Below are positions 36,168 through 45,312 of a DNA stretch of 45,312 bases, piece by piece. Made by a program: the position numbers and the translations under genes. Location: positions 1 through 45,312 of the forward strand of contig JVKM01000026.1 in assembly GCA_001072465.1 (NCBI GenBank). Reading direction: 5' to 3'. The notes beneath the pieces were generated by a model. It had not been told where the DNA came from. It did no database searches and saw only the letters and a list, made by a program, of their open reading frames with translations. The first letter of the stretch is position 1; each line of letters begins with the position of its first letter. The stretch comes from Xylanimonas cellulosilytica. Lineage in GTDB: Bacteria > Actinomycetota > Actinomycetes > Actinomycetales > Actinomycetaceae.

Positions 36168-37180
36168 GGTTCTGGTGGTTGATCCCGGTCGTCCTGGCGG
36201 TCGTCGCGATCGCGACGGTCGTCGGCTGGCTGCTCGCGCGTCGAGCCGGCGTGCGTTCGGGCAAGAAGGGGTGGGTGGCCAACACGGGCTACCTGCGCGG
36301 CCTGCCGAAGTACCAGGCGCTCGTGCGTCGCACGCGCGCCTCGCTGGCCATGGCCTTCGTCTGCTTCCTGATCGCCGTCATCGCCACCTCCGTGTCGGCG
36401 GGCGCCCCCGTCGACCGCTACGTCAAGCACGATAAGTCCGCGAGCCGCGACATTGTCCTGTGCCTGGACTCGTCCGGCTCAATGCTGCCCTATGACTCGA
36501 AAATTGGCGAGGCCTTCCGGCAAATCATCTCCCACTTCGAGGGCGAGAGAATCTCGCTGCAGCTGTGGGACGCCTACTCGATGACGATGTTCCCGCTCAC
36601 CGACGACTACGACATGGCCACCGACGTTCTCCAGGACATGTCGGACACGATTGACACCGGCCTCATCCAAATTGGTGGAAAGGTGTCTGGAACAAGGGAA
36701 CTCTTCGAGTACCTGGAGCCCGTCTTGGACGAGAACCAGCAAGTCTCCTCGCTCGTCGGCGACGGTCTGGCCTCGTGCATTATGGGCTTCGACCATAACG
36801 ACAAGCAGCGTTCCCGCACCATCCTGCTGGCCACAGACAACGAGGTGTACGGCGCCGGCGTCTACGACCTGAGCGAGGCGATCGAATTCGCGAAGAGCCA
36901 GGGCGTGACGGTCACGGCCCTGTACCCGGGATCGGATATCAGCCTGACCTACCAGGGCCTACAGCTGCGCGACGAGGTCCGTAAGACCGGCGGCGACTTC
37001 TACGATGCCTCGTCCCCGTCGGCCGTGGATAGCGTGGTGAAGCAGATCGAGGCCGAACAGAAAGAAGAACTCGACTCCGCTGGCAAGATGCTGGAGACGG
37101 ACCGCCCCGTGACCGCCCTGGGATGGACACTGTTCGGCGTCGTGTCCCTGCTCGGTCTGCTGGCGTTCGGGAGGCTCTGA
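36164..37180 (+). CDS. VWA-domain membrane protein (BatA-like)
   Basis: 338 residues. N-terminal helices at about 4-25 and 60-80 and a C-terminal helix (about 317-335) enclose a von Willebrand factor A domain. The MIDAS motif is perfect: DIVLCLDSSGSM with Asp102, Ser104 and Ser106, plus TILLATDNEVYGAG for the later acidic ligand. Such proteins are the membrane-anchored clients of MoxR ATPases. ATG overlaps the previous stop (ATGA), and the next gene begins one base after its stop. Confidence 0.93.
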   Translation: MRFWWLIPVVLAVVAIATVVGWLLARRAGVRSGKKGWVANTGYLRGLPKYQALVRRTRASLAMAFVCFLIAVIATSVSAGAPVDRYVKHDKSASRDIVLCLDSSGSMLPYDSKIGEAFRQIISHFEGERISLQLWDAYSMTMFPLTDDYDMATDVLQDMSDTIDTGLIQIGGKVSGTRELFEYLEPVLDENQQVSSLVGDGLASCIMGFDHNDKQRSRTILLATDNEVYGAGVYDLSEAIEFAKSQGVTVTALYPGSDISLTYQGLQLRDEVRKTGGDFYDASSPSAVDSVVKQIEAEQKEELDSAGKMLETDRPVTALGWTLFGVVSLLGLLAFGRL

Positions 37181-37181
37181 C

Positions 37182-38216
37182 ATGATTTTTCGCCCCGTCT
37201 TTCACTTGGCCGTACTGGGCATCATCGCCGTGCTCGGCGCGCTCTTCGTGTTCCTGTCGGCCAAGCGCGCCACCCGCCGCCACGTCATGGACGTCCTGCG
37301 TCGCTTCCTCATCGTCGTCACAGTCATCATCATGGGTGCAGGCCCGTCGATCCCCGGCGAGGCACAGGAAGTGACCTCGACCCTTGAGGTCTACTTCGTC
37401 ATCGACCGTACCGGCTCCATGGCCGCCGAGGACTGGGATGGCAGCAAGCCTCGTATCGACGGCGTGCGCAACGACATCTCGATCATGATGAACATCCTCA
37501 CCGGCTCACGCTTCTCCATCATGTCCTGGGACTCGAAGGTCCACACGGACCTGCCGCTGACCACCGACGCCTCCGCGGTCATCTCATACATGGATTCCTT
37601 CGACCGTGAGCTCTCCAGTTCCTCCCAGGGATCCTCGGTGAACCGACCCGCCCAAGACCTCGCCAAGCTCCTGAAGAAGAACAAGGAGCGCCACCCCCAG
37701 AATGTGCGAGCCCTCTTCGTGTTATCCGACGGCGAGACTTCCAACCAGGACCACTGGACCAGCGCCCCCTCCGGTGACGCCAGCGACTGGGATGCCGTCA
37801 AGGAGTACATCGACGGCGGCCTCGTCCTCGGCTACGGCACCGAGGAAGGCGGCCCCATGAAGGTGCTGCGCCTGGGTAACAGCGGCTCCCAGAGCGGCGG
37901 TGAACCCGAGTACATCCACGACTCCTCGAAGCCCGACAACCCGATCGCCATTTCGAAGATCGACGAGGCCGCCCTAAAGGATGTCGCCTCACGCGTAGGT
38001 GTCGACTACGTGCACTCGCCCGACAAGTCGGCGATCGAATCGCACGCTCGTTCCGTGCTCGATAAGGCGACGACGATGGCCGAGTCGCGCAACCTGAAAG
38101 ACACTTATCGCTACATCATCTGGCCTTTCGCGCTCCTACTCGGGGCTCTCCTTGCGTGGGAGGGCGCCACGCTGGCGCTGCGCGCCCAACAGTTGAGGAA
38201 CTCCCATGCCATCTGA
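37182..38216 (+). CDS. Second VWA-domain membrane protein (BatB-like)
   Basis: 344 residues. Two N-terminal hydrophobic segments (about 6-27 and 41-55), an exported VWA domain, and a C-terminal membrane helix (about 308-335). The MIDAS reads VYFVIDRTGSM (Asp75, Thr77, Ser79), with Thr in place of the first Ser, a conservative change that may alter metal affinity. NVRALFVLSDGETSNQDHW supplies the later metal ligand. It is paralogous in plan to the preceding VWA protein. Its end overlaps the next gene by 11 bases. Confidence 0.92.
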   Translation: MIFRPVFHLAVLGIIAVLGALFVFLSAKRATRRHVMDVLRRFLIVVTVIIMGAGPSIPGEAQEVTSTLEVYFVIDRTGSMAAEDWDGSKPRIDGVRNDISIMMNILTGSRFSIMSWDSKVHTDLPLTTDASAVISYMDSFDRELSSSSQGSSVNRPAQDLAKLLKKNKERHPQNVRALFVLSDGETSNQDHWTSAPSGDASDWDAVKEYIDGGLVLGYGTEEGGPMKVLRLGNSGSQSGGEPEYIHDSSKPDNPIAISKIDEAALKDVASRVGVDYVHSPDKSAIESHARSVLDKATTMAESRNLKDTYRYIIWPFALLLGALLAWEGATLALRAQQLRNSHAI

Positions 38217-39246
38217 GAACTCGCAGCCTGAAGCAGAACTCCTCCCCTTTGGCGCACCGCAGGTCGATCCCGTCGATGCGTCTGTTCGTGCGAAGCTCAC
38301 CAAGGCCTCGTCGGGTAAGCAGAAGATCCAGCGCAACCCCCGTGCGCTGCGCCCTCTGTGGTACTCCATCCCGATCCTCGTCATTGTGCTGAGCGTCGCC
38401 GCGTACCTGATCGGCCTCTCGCTCTGGTCGCGCTCGTCCCTGAACCACTGGAAGGCACAGGAATACGACGTCGCCCAGACGGGCTATGAAGGCCAGATGG
38501 CGTGGACGAAGATTGGCATCGAGCGCTGGGTCGCGCACTACAACCGCGGCACCACTCTCGTGCGTCAGGGACAGACTGACGAGGGCGTGACGGAGCTGCG
38601 TACCGCCTTCGATCTTGTCCCCAAGGCCACCGAGGTCCAGCCCGGCCGACTCGAGCCCTTCTCCTACGAATGCCGCGTTCGCGTCAACCTCGCGATCGGC
38701 ATCGAGATTCAGGGCGACGCGCAGGCTGCCGCCGGCGCCTACGGAAACGCCGCGACCACCTACCAGGAAGCCGAAGAGACTGTCGCCCCCTGTCAGACCG
38801 CCTCCAACTCCAGCCAGAACCAGTCCGATCAGAACCAGTCTGACGACCAGAATCAGTCCGATAACAAGGACCAGTCGAGTAACCAGAATCAGTCCGGCAA
38901 GCAGGGCCAGTCCGGTGACCAGCAGCAGTCTGGCAAGCAGTCCGATAACCCCGCCGACCAGAACAAGGAACGCGTCGAGGACAAGAAGCAGAAGGCTGAG
39001 GAGCAGTCCCAGGAGCAGGGCGACCAGCAGAAGGACCAGCAGCAGGACCAGCAGGACAAGGGATCGAAGGATCAGCAGACGAACCCGAGTCCCAGCCCGA
39101 GCCCCACGCAGAACCCCTACGAGGGGGAGACCCCGGAAGAGAAGCAGCGCCGTGAGGAGCTGCAGCACAAGAACGATCAGCGCAACAAGGACCAGCGCGA
39201 CAAGAAGGATGACCGCCGCAGCGGCAACCCGAACGGCGCCTGGTGA
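38206..39246 (+). CDS. TPR-like membrane protein with Gln/Asn/Ser/Asp-rich tail (BatC-like)
   Basis: 346 residues. Cytosolic N-terminus, one membrane helix (about 52-73), then a helical repeat region (about 78-195: AHYNRGTTLVRQGQTDEGVTELRTAFDLVPKA and NLAIGIEIQGDAQAAAGAYGNAATTYQEAEETV) resembling TPR units. From about 199 to the end is low complexity: QNQSD repeats, then KDQQQDQQDK, PSPSPSPTQNPYEG, and an Arg/Asp/Lys-rich end. The tail has no obvious fold and may act as a flexible extracytoplasmic linker. It is the last gene of the MoxR operon. Confidence 0.88.
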   Translation: MPSENSQPEAELLPFGAPQVDPVDASVRAKLTKASSGKQKIQRNPRALRPLWYSIPILVIVLSVAAYLIGLSLWSRSSLNHWKAQEYDVAQTGYEGQMAWTKIGIERWVAHYNRGTTLVRQGQTDEGVTELRTAFDLVPKATEVQPGRLEPFSYECRVRVNLAIGIEIQGDAQAAAGAYGNAATTYQEAEETVAPCQTASNSSQNQSDQNQSDDQNQSDNKDQSSNQNQSGKQGQSGDQQQSGKQSDNPADQNKERVEDKKQKAEEQSQEQGDQQKDQQQDQQDKGSKDQQTNPSPSPSPTQNPYEGETPEEKQRREELQHKNDQRNKDQRDKKDDRRSGNPNGAW

Positions 39247-39326
39247 GGGCCGCAAGCCCGTCTCACTTTCGCTGTGACGTGCACCCATAAAACACCACGG
39301 TGGCCCGGAAGTCCACCAAACACCGA

Positions 39327-39338
39327 TAGGCTTGAATC
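39327..39338 (+). promoter_or_regulatory. -10 box of the purine operon
   Basis: TAGGCT (39327-39332), six bases, then GTG 39339, a leaderless-type arrangement. No purine riboswitch fold or obvious PurR palindrome is seen in the 92 bases upstream. Confidence 0.5.
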
Positions 39339-40673
39339 GTGAAGGTTCTTCTCGTTGGTAACGGGGGTCGCGAACACGCGATCGCCCGTGCGCTTGTACG
39401 AACGTCCACCCCCGAGCATCCCGTGGAGCTTGTCGTCCAGGCGGGTAACCCCGCGCTGGAGCAGCTGGGCCGCTCCCTGACCATGGATCCCCTGGATCCG
39501 AAGGACGTCGTCCGTCGCGCCACGTCCGAGAACGTCGACCTCGTGGTCGTCGGCCCCGAGGCCCCGCTCGTCGCGGGCGTCGCGGATGCCGTGCTGGATT
39601 ACGGAATCCCCGTTTTTGGCCCGACGAAGGACGCGGCGCGCCTCGAGGCTTCCAAGTCTTTCGCGAAGCAGGTCATGGCCGATGCCGGCGTGGCCACGGC
39701 TCGCGCCTTCACGTGCACCACGATGGACAAGGTCGAGGCCGCGTTCGACGATCTGGGTGCCCCCTACGTCGTGAAGGACGACGCGCTTGCCGCCGGCAAG
39801 GGTGTTGTCGTGACCACCGACCGCGCCCAGGCCTCGGAGCATGCGCGCGCCTGCCTGTCGCGCGACGGGGGAGCGGTCGTCATCGAGGACTACCTCGACG
39901 GCCCCGAGGTCTCCCTCTTCTGTTTCGCCGACGGTGCCACCGTCGTGCCGCTGCAGCCCGCGCAGGACTTCAAGCGCGTGGGCGACGGCAACGAGGGCCC
40001 GAACACGGGCGGCATGGGCGCCTACAGCCCCCTCCCGTGGCTCCCCGAAGAGGCCACGCAGCGCATTGTCGACGAGGTGGCCCAGCCCGTCATCACCGAG
40101 ATGGCGCGTCGTGGCACCCCCTTCCGTGGCCTTCTGTACTGCGGCCTCGCGATGACCTCGAAGGGCATCCGCGTCGTCGAGTTCAACGTGCGTTTCGGCG
40201 ACCCGGAGACCCAGGCGGTCCTCGAGCGCCTCGACTCCCCGCTGGCCCCCATCCTGTACGCGGCCGCGACCGGCACTCTCGCCAAGGTCCCCGCCCCCGT
40301 GTGGAGCGAGGACGCGGCCGTCACGGTCGTCATGGCCTCGGGCGGCTACCCGGGCCCCACGGATACCGGACATGAGATCACGGGTATCGAAGCGGCCGAG
40401 GAGCTCGACGGCGTCCACGTCATCCACGCGGGCACCTCCGAGGAGATCACCGACGACCCGACCGACGTCGCGGCGGGATGCTGCGGCTTCGAGCCGACCT
40501 ACGCGCTGGTGAACTCCGGCGGCCGAGTCCTCGACGTCGTTGCCCGCGCGGCGACGCTCGACGAGGCGCGGGCGCTCGCCTATCGCGGCGTCGACCTCAT
40601 CCACTTCGACGGGGAGCACCACCGCAGTGACATTGCGACGTGGCCCGCCGACCTGGTCGTCACCCTCGACTGA
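39339..40673 (+). CDS. purD: Phosphoribosylamine-glycine ligase
   Basis: 444 residues. Second step of purine synthesis: ATP-dependent joining of glycine to phosphoribosylamine. The N-terminal GNGGREHAIARAL is the family signature. The ATP-grasp core shows AAGKGVVVTTD, EDYLDGPEVSLFCFADG and the metal-binding VVEFNVRFGDPETQAVL. The GTG start is supported by the -10 box exactly six bases before it. First gene of purDCSQL, 19 bases before purC. Confidence 0.97.
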   Translation: MKVLLVGNGGREHAIARALVRTSTPEHPVELVVQAGNPALEQLGRSLTMDPLDPKDVVRRATSENVDLVVVGPEAPLVAGVADAVLDYGIPVFGPTKDAARLEASKSFAKQVMADAGVATARAFTCTTMDKVEAAFDDLGAPYVVKDDALAAGKGVVVTTDRAQASEHARACLSRDGGAVVIEDYLDGPEVSLFCFADGATVVPLQPAQDFKRVGDGNEGPNTGGMGAYSPLPWLPEEATQRIVDEVAQPVITEMARRGTPFRGLLYCGLAMTSKGIRVVEFNVRFGDPETQAVLERLDSPLAPILYAAATGTLAKVPAPVWSEDAAVTVVMASGGYPGPTDTGHEITGIEAAEELDGVHVIHAGTSEEITDDPTDVAAGCCGFEPTYALVNSGGRVLDVVARAATLDEARALAYRGVDLIHFDGEHHRSDIATWPADLVVTLD

Positions 40674-40692
40674 GAACCCACTGAGGAGCATC

Positions 40693-41694
40693 ATGACCGC
40701 CACCCTCCACGGCTGGACCCCGCTGAGCGCGGGCAAGGTTCGCGACATCTACGCTCCCGACGAGGCCGTGGTCGGCCCCGCGCCGCAGAGCGCCACCCCG
40801 GCGGGCCGCCCGCGCCACGCGAAGGCTGGCCCGGAGGCGCTCCTCATGGTGACCTCGGATCGCATCAGCGCTTACGACTACGTACTGCCCACGCTGATCC
40901 CCGGCAAGGGCGCGGTCCTCAACCAGCTCGCCATCTGGTGGATGGGCCAGCTGCGTCCCCTCGTGGAAAACCACCTGCTGGCCGTGGGTACGAAGGCGCC
41001 GTCCGAGGCCTCGCGCGCCCTCGAGGGCGCCCAGCCCACGCGCTTCACGGTGCCCGCCGAGGTCGACGGTCGCGCGGTCGTGTGCCGCAGCCTGCACATG
41101 ATCCCCATCGAGTGCGTCGTGCGCGGCTACCTGACGGGCTCCGGCCTGGCCGAGTACCGCGAGAGTGGATCCGTGTGCGGCATCAAGCTGCCCGAGGGCC
41201 TGACCGAGGCCTCGCGCCTGGAGGAGCCGATCTTCACGCCCGCCGCGAAGGCCGAGCTGGGCGAGCACGACGAAAACATCACATTCGAGCAGACCGTCGA
41301 GCGCATCGGCGAGGAGCTCGCGGTTGCGATCCGTGACCTGTCGATCGCCCTGTACCGGGCCGCCCGCGACATCGCCGCCGAGCGTGGCATCATCATCGCG
41401 GACACCAAGTTTGAGTTCGGCATCGACGTGACCACGGGCGCGCTCGTGCTCGCGGATGAGATCCTCACGCCGGACTCCTCGCGTTTCTGGCCCGCCGACC
41501 AGTGGGTGGAGGGCCAGGTCGCACCCAGCTTCGACAAGCAGTACGTGCGCGACTGGCTGGTCTCCGAGCAGTCCGGCTGGGACCGCTCCTCGGGCGCCAA
41601 CCCGCCCGCGCTGCCCGAATCCGTGGCCGCCGCGACCGCCGCGCGCTACGTCGAGGCATACCGCCGACTCACCGGGTCGGACCCCATCCTGTAA
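40693..41694 (+). CDS. purC: SAICAR synthetase
   Basis: 333 residues, in the larger SAICAR synthetase class. Joins CAIR and aspartate using ATP. Features: SAGKVRDIYAPDE, LLMVTSDRISAYDYVLPTLIPGKGAVLNQLAIWWM, PIECVVRGYLTGSGLAEY and IIIADTKFEFGID. Between the first strand (RDIYAP) and LLMVTSD there are about 28 extra residues rich in Pro/Ala (VGPAPQSATPAGRPR), which most family members lack. ATG 40693 with GAGGAGC upstream. Confidence 0.96.
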   Translation: MTATLHGWTPLSAGKVRDIYAPDEAVVGPAPQSATPAGRPRHAKAGPEALLMVTSDRISAYDYVLPTLIPGKGAVLNQLAIWWMGQLRPLVENHLLAVGTKAPSEASRALEGAQPTRFTVPAEVDGRAVVCRSLHMIPIECVVRGYLTGSGLAEYRESGSVCGIKLPEGLTEASRLEEPIFTPAAKAELGEHDENITFEQTVERIGEELAVAIRDLSIALYRAARDIAAERGIIIADTKFEFGIDVTTGALVLADEILTPDSSRFWPADQWVEGQVAPSFDKQYVRDWLVSEQSGWDRSSGANPPALPESVAAATAARYVEAYRRLTGSDPIL

Positions 41695-41758
41695 ACAGAC
41701 TTGCCCGCCGGGCAAGATGCACGGCGGGATCCTCACCAACAACACAAGGAGGAACGCC
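41695..41758 (+). other. purC-purS gap with small hairpin
   Basis: TTGCCC-GCC-GGGCAA (41701-41715) can form a short hairpin, without a T run. It may attenuate or stabilise the transcript. ACAAGGAGG then serves as ribosome site for purS. Confidence 0.4.
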
Positions 41759-42040
41759 GTGGGGCGAATCATCGTGGAAGTGATGCCGAAGCCGGAGATC
41801 CTGGATCCCCAGGGTAAGGCTGTCGGTTCGGCGCTGCCCAGGCTCGGAATCACGAGCTTTAAGGCCGTGCGCCAGGGTAAGTGCTTCCACCTGAGCGTGG
41901 ACGGTCCCGTCACCGACGAGCTCCTGGACCAGGCCCGCAAGGCCGCCGAAGAGGTCCTGTCCAACCCGATCATCGAGGACGTCGTGCGCGTCGAGGCCAT
42001 CGACGAGGCCGACGCCCGTTACGCGGGAGGCGTGCAGTGA
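41759..42040 (+). CDS. purS: Phosphoribosylformylglycinamidine synthase subunit PurS
   Basis: 93 residues. Small structural subunit that bridges PurQ and PurL in the three-part FGAM synthase. The fold is clear: [46 protein letters not shown] and a C-terminal [16 protein letters not shown] 41759 with AAGGAGG in front. Its stop overlaps the purQ GTG start. Confidence 0.95.
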   Translation: MGRIIVEVMPKPEILDPQGKAVGSALPRLGITSFKAVRQGKCFHLSVDGPVTDELLDQARKAAEEVLSNPIIEDVVRVEAIDEADARYAGGVQ

Positions 42041-42744
42041 CCCGCGTCGGAGTCGTCACCTTCCCCGGCACCCTCGACGACCGCGACGCCGCCCGCGCGG
42101 TTGAGATCGCCGGTGCCGAGGCCGTGTCCCTGTGGCACAAGGACGCCGACCTACACGGCGTCGACGCGGTTGTCATCCCCGGCGGCTTCTCCTACGGCGA
42201 CTACCTGCGCTGTGGCGCGATCGCTGCGACCGCTCCCGTCATGAGCGAGATCGTGCGCGAGGCCGGACGAGGCCTGCCTGTCCTGGGCATCTGCAACGGC
42301 TTCCAGGTCCTGTGCGAGTCGCACCTGCTGCCCGGCGCGCTCATCCGCAACGACCACCAGAAGTTCCTGTGCCGCGACCAGGTGCTGCGCATCGAAAACG
42401 CGGACACCGCGTGGACGCGCACCTACAGCGCTGGCGACACCATCACCGTCCCCCTCAAGAACGGCGAAGGCAACTTCCAGGCATCCCCCGCCGAGCTCGA
42501 ACGACTCGAGGGCGAAGGCCGCGTCGTGTTCCGCTACGTCGACTTCAACCCCAACGGCTCCGCCAATGACATCGCGGGCGTCACCAACGCCGCGGGCAAC
42601 GTCGTCGGCCTCATGCCCCACCCCGAGCACGCGACCGAAGCCGGCTTCGGCCCGCTCTCCCTCGGCCCCGACGGCGCCAGCCACCACGGCGGCACCGACG
42701 GCCTGGGCATCTTCCGTTCCGTCCTCGCATCCCTCGTCGGCTGA
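42037..42744 (+). CDS. purQ: Phosphoribosylformylglycinamidine synthase subunit PurQ
   Basis: 235 residues. Class I glutamine amidotransferase that supplies ammonia to PurL. The nucleophile elbow is [10 protein letters not shown] (Cys about 87), the oxyanion-side region is [18 protein letters not shown], and the His-Glu pair is in [15 protein letters not shown] 42037 overlaps the purS stop (GTGA), indicating coupled translation. Confidence 0.96.
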   Translation: MTRVGVVTFPGTLDDRDAARAVEIAGAEAVSLWHKDADLHGVDAVVIPGGFSYGDYLRCGAIAATAPVMSEIVREAGRGLPVLGICNGFQVLCESHLLPGALIRNDHQKFLCRDQVLRIENADTAWTRTYSAGDTITVPLKNGEGNFQASPAELERLEGEGRVVFRYVDFNPNGSANDIAGVTNAAGNVVGLMPHPEHATEAGFGPLSLGPDGASHHGGTDGLGIFRSVLASLVG

Positions 42745-42801
42745 CGACGCCACCGCGCCCTCACCCGTGAGGGAGCCCCGGCCTCGTCCCAGACCTTTCG
42801 A

Positions 42802-45171
<2,370 letters not shown>

Positions 45172-45198
45172 GCGTTCGCGTCTGAATCGTAGCGTCTA

Positions 45199-45226
45199 GG
45201 GGCGCGGGCCTGCGGGCCCGCGCCCC
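45199..45226 (+). terminator. Terminator-like hairpin after the purine operon
   Basis: GGGGCGCGGGCC-TGCG-GGCCCGCGCCCC, a perfect 12-bp stem 27 bases past the purL stop, followed by a T-rich but interrupted stretch (TGTGCTGTGTTGTTG). The remaining 86 bases to the window end show no gene. Confidence 0.75.
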
Positions 45227-45312
45227 TGTGCTGTGTTGTTGCTTGTGGCGCCGCTGGTGTTGCGGGCGCCGGAGGGCCCGGCCGCCCGCGAGGCTAGGCG
45301 GCCTCACTTCGT

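Noticed and set aside
39247-39338. Purine riboswitch or PurR operator before purD
   Set aside because: No aptamer-like paired elements or palindrome could be found in the short upstream region.

Overview
The window looks like chromosome of a high-GC actinobacterium, most plausibly Actinomycetaceae (Actinomyces/Schaalia-like). This is an inference from the strongly GC-biased housekeeping genes, GTP-type PEP carboxykinase, LAxTG sortase substrate, several apparently leaderless promoters (a -10 box six or seven bases before the start codon), and a type II-C CRISPR repeat resembling actinobacterial ones. No species assignment can be made from sequence reading alone.

Layout. 1-8.4 kb is a lower-GC defence region: an IS3-family element (7-1258, 3-bp CCT target duplication) sits inside a type II-C cas9, whose C-terminal part continues to 3617, followed by cas1, cas2 and a 45-repeat array (4909-7759). 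The array abuts a decayed type I-E array (7760-8402). 8.5-11.8 kb holds an orphan gene, a cell-wall-anchored adhesin, unexplained inverted repeats and three tRNAs (Phe, Asp, Glu). 11.8-19.1 kb holds a very long MscS-like channel with a Lys/Ala-rich tail, two EamA-type transporters flanking methionine sulfoxide reductase B, a 181-bp element with four symmetrically placed 20-bp motifs, and a Bcr/CflA-type MFS exporter.

19.2-26.3 kb is the most unusual part: an operon of three adjacent paralogous genes. Each combines an ADP-ribosylglycohydrolase (ARH/DraG)-like domain with a PfkB sugar/nucleoside-kinase-like domain. Only the first gene keeps the catalytic motifs of both; the other two are full-length but motif-less, and the third has an additional ARH-like domain. 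This is the best candidate here for an undescribed system. A tRNA-Lys, a conserved hypothetical gene and a MutT1-like Nudix protein with an apparently inactive phosphatase half follow.

28.5-33.6 kb contains a phosphate-uptake operon (DUF47 regulator, Pit transporter, translationally coupled septum-formation-type lipoprotein), a second paralogous lipoprotein, and pckG with a strong terminator. 33.7-39.2 kb is a MoxR-DUF58-VWA-VWA-TPR operon (Bat-like). 39.3-45.2 kb is the purine operon purD-purC-purS-purQ-purL, ending in a GC-rich hairpin.
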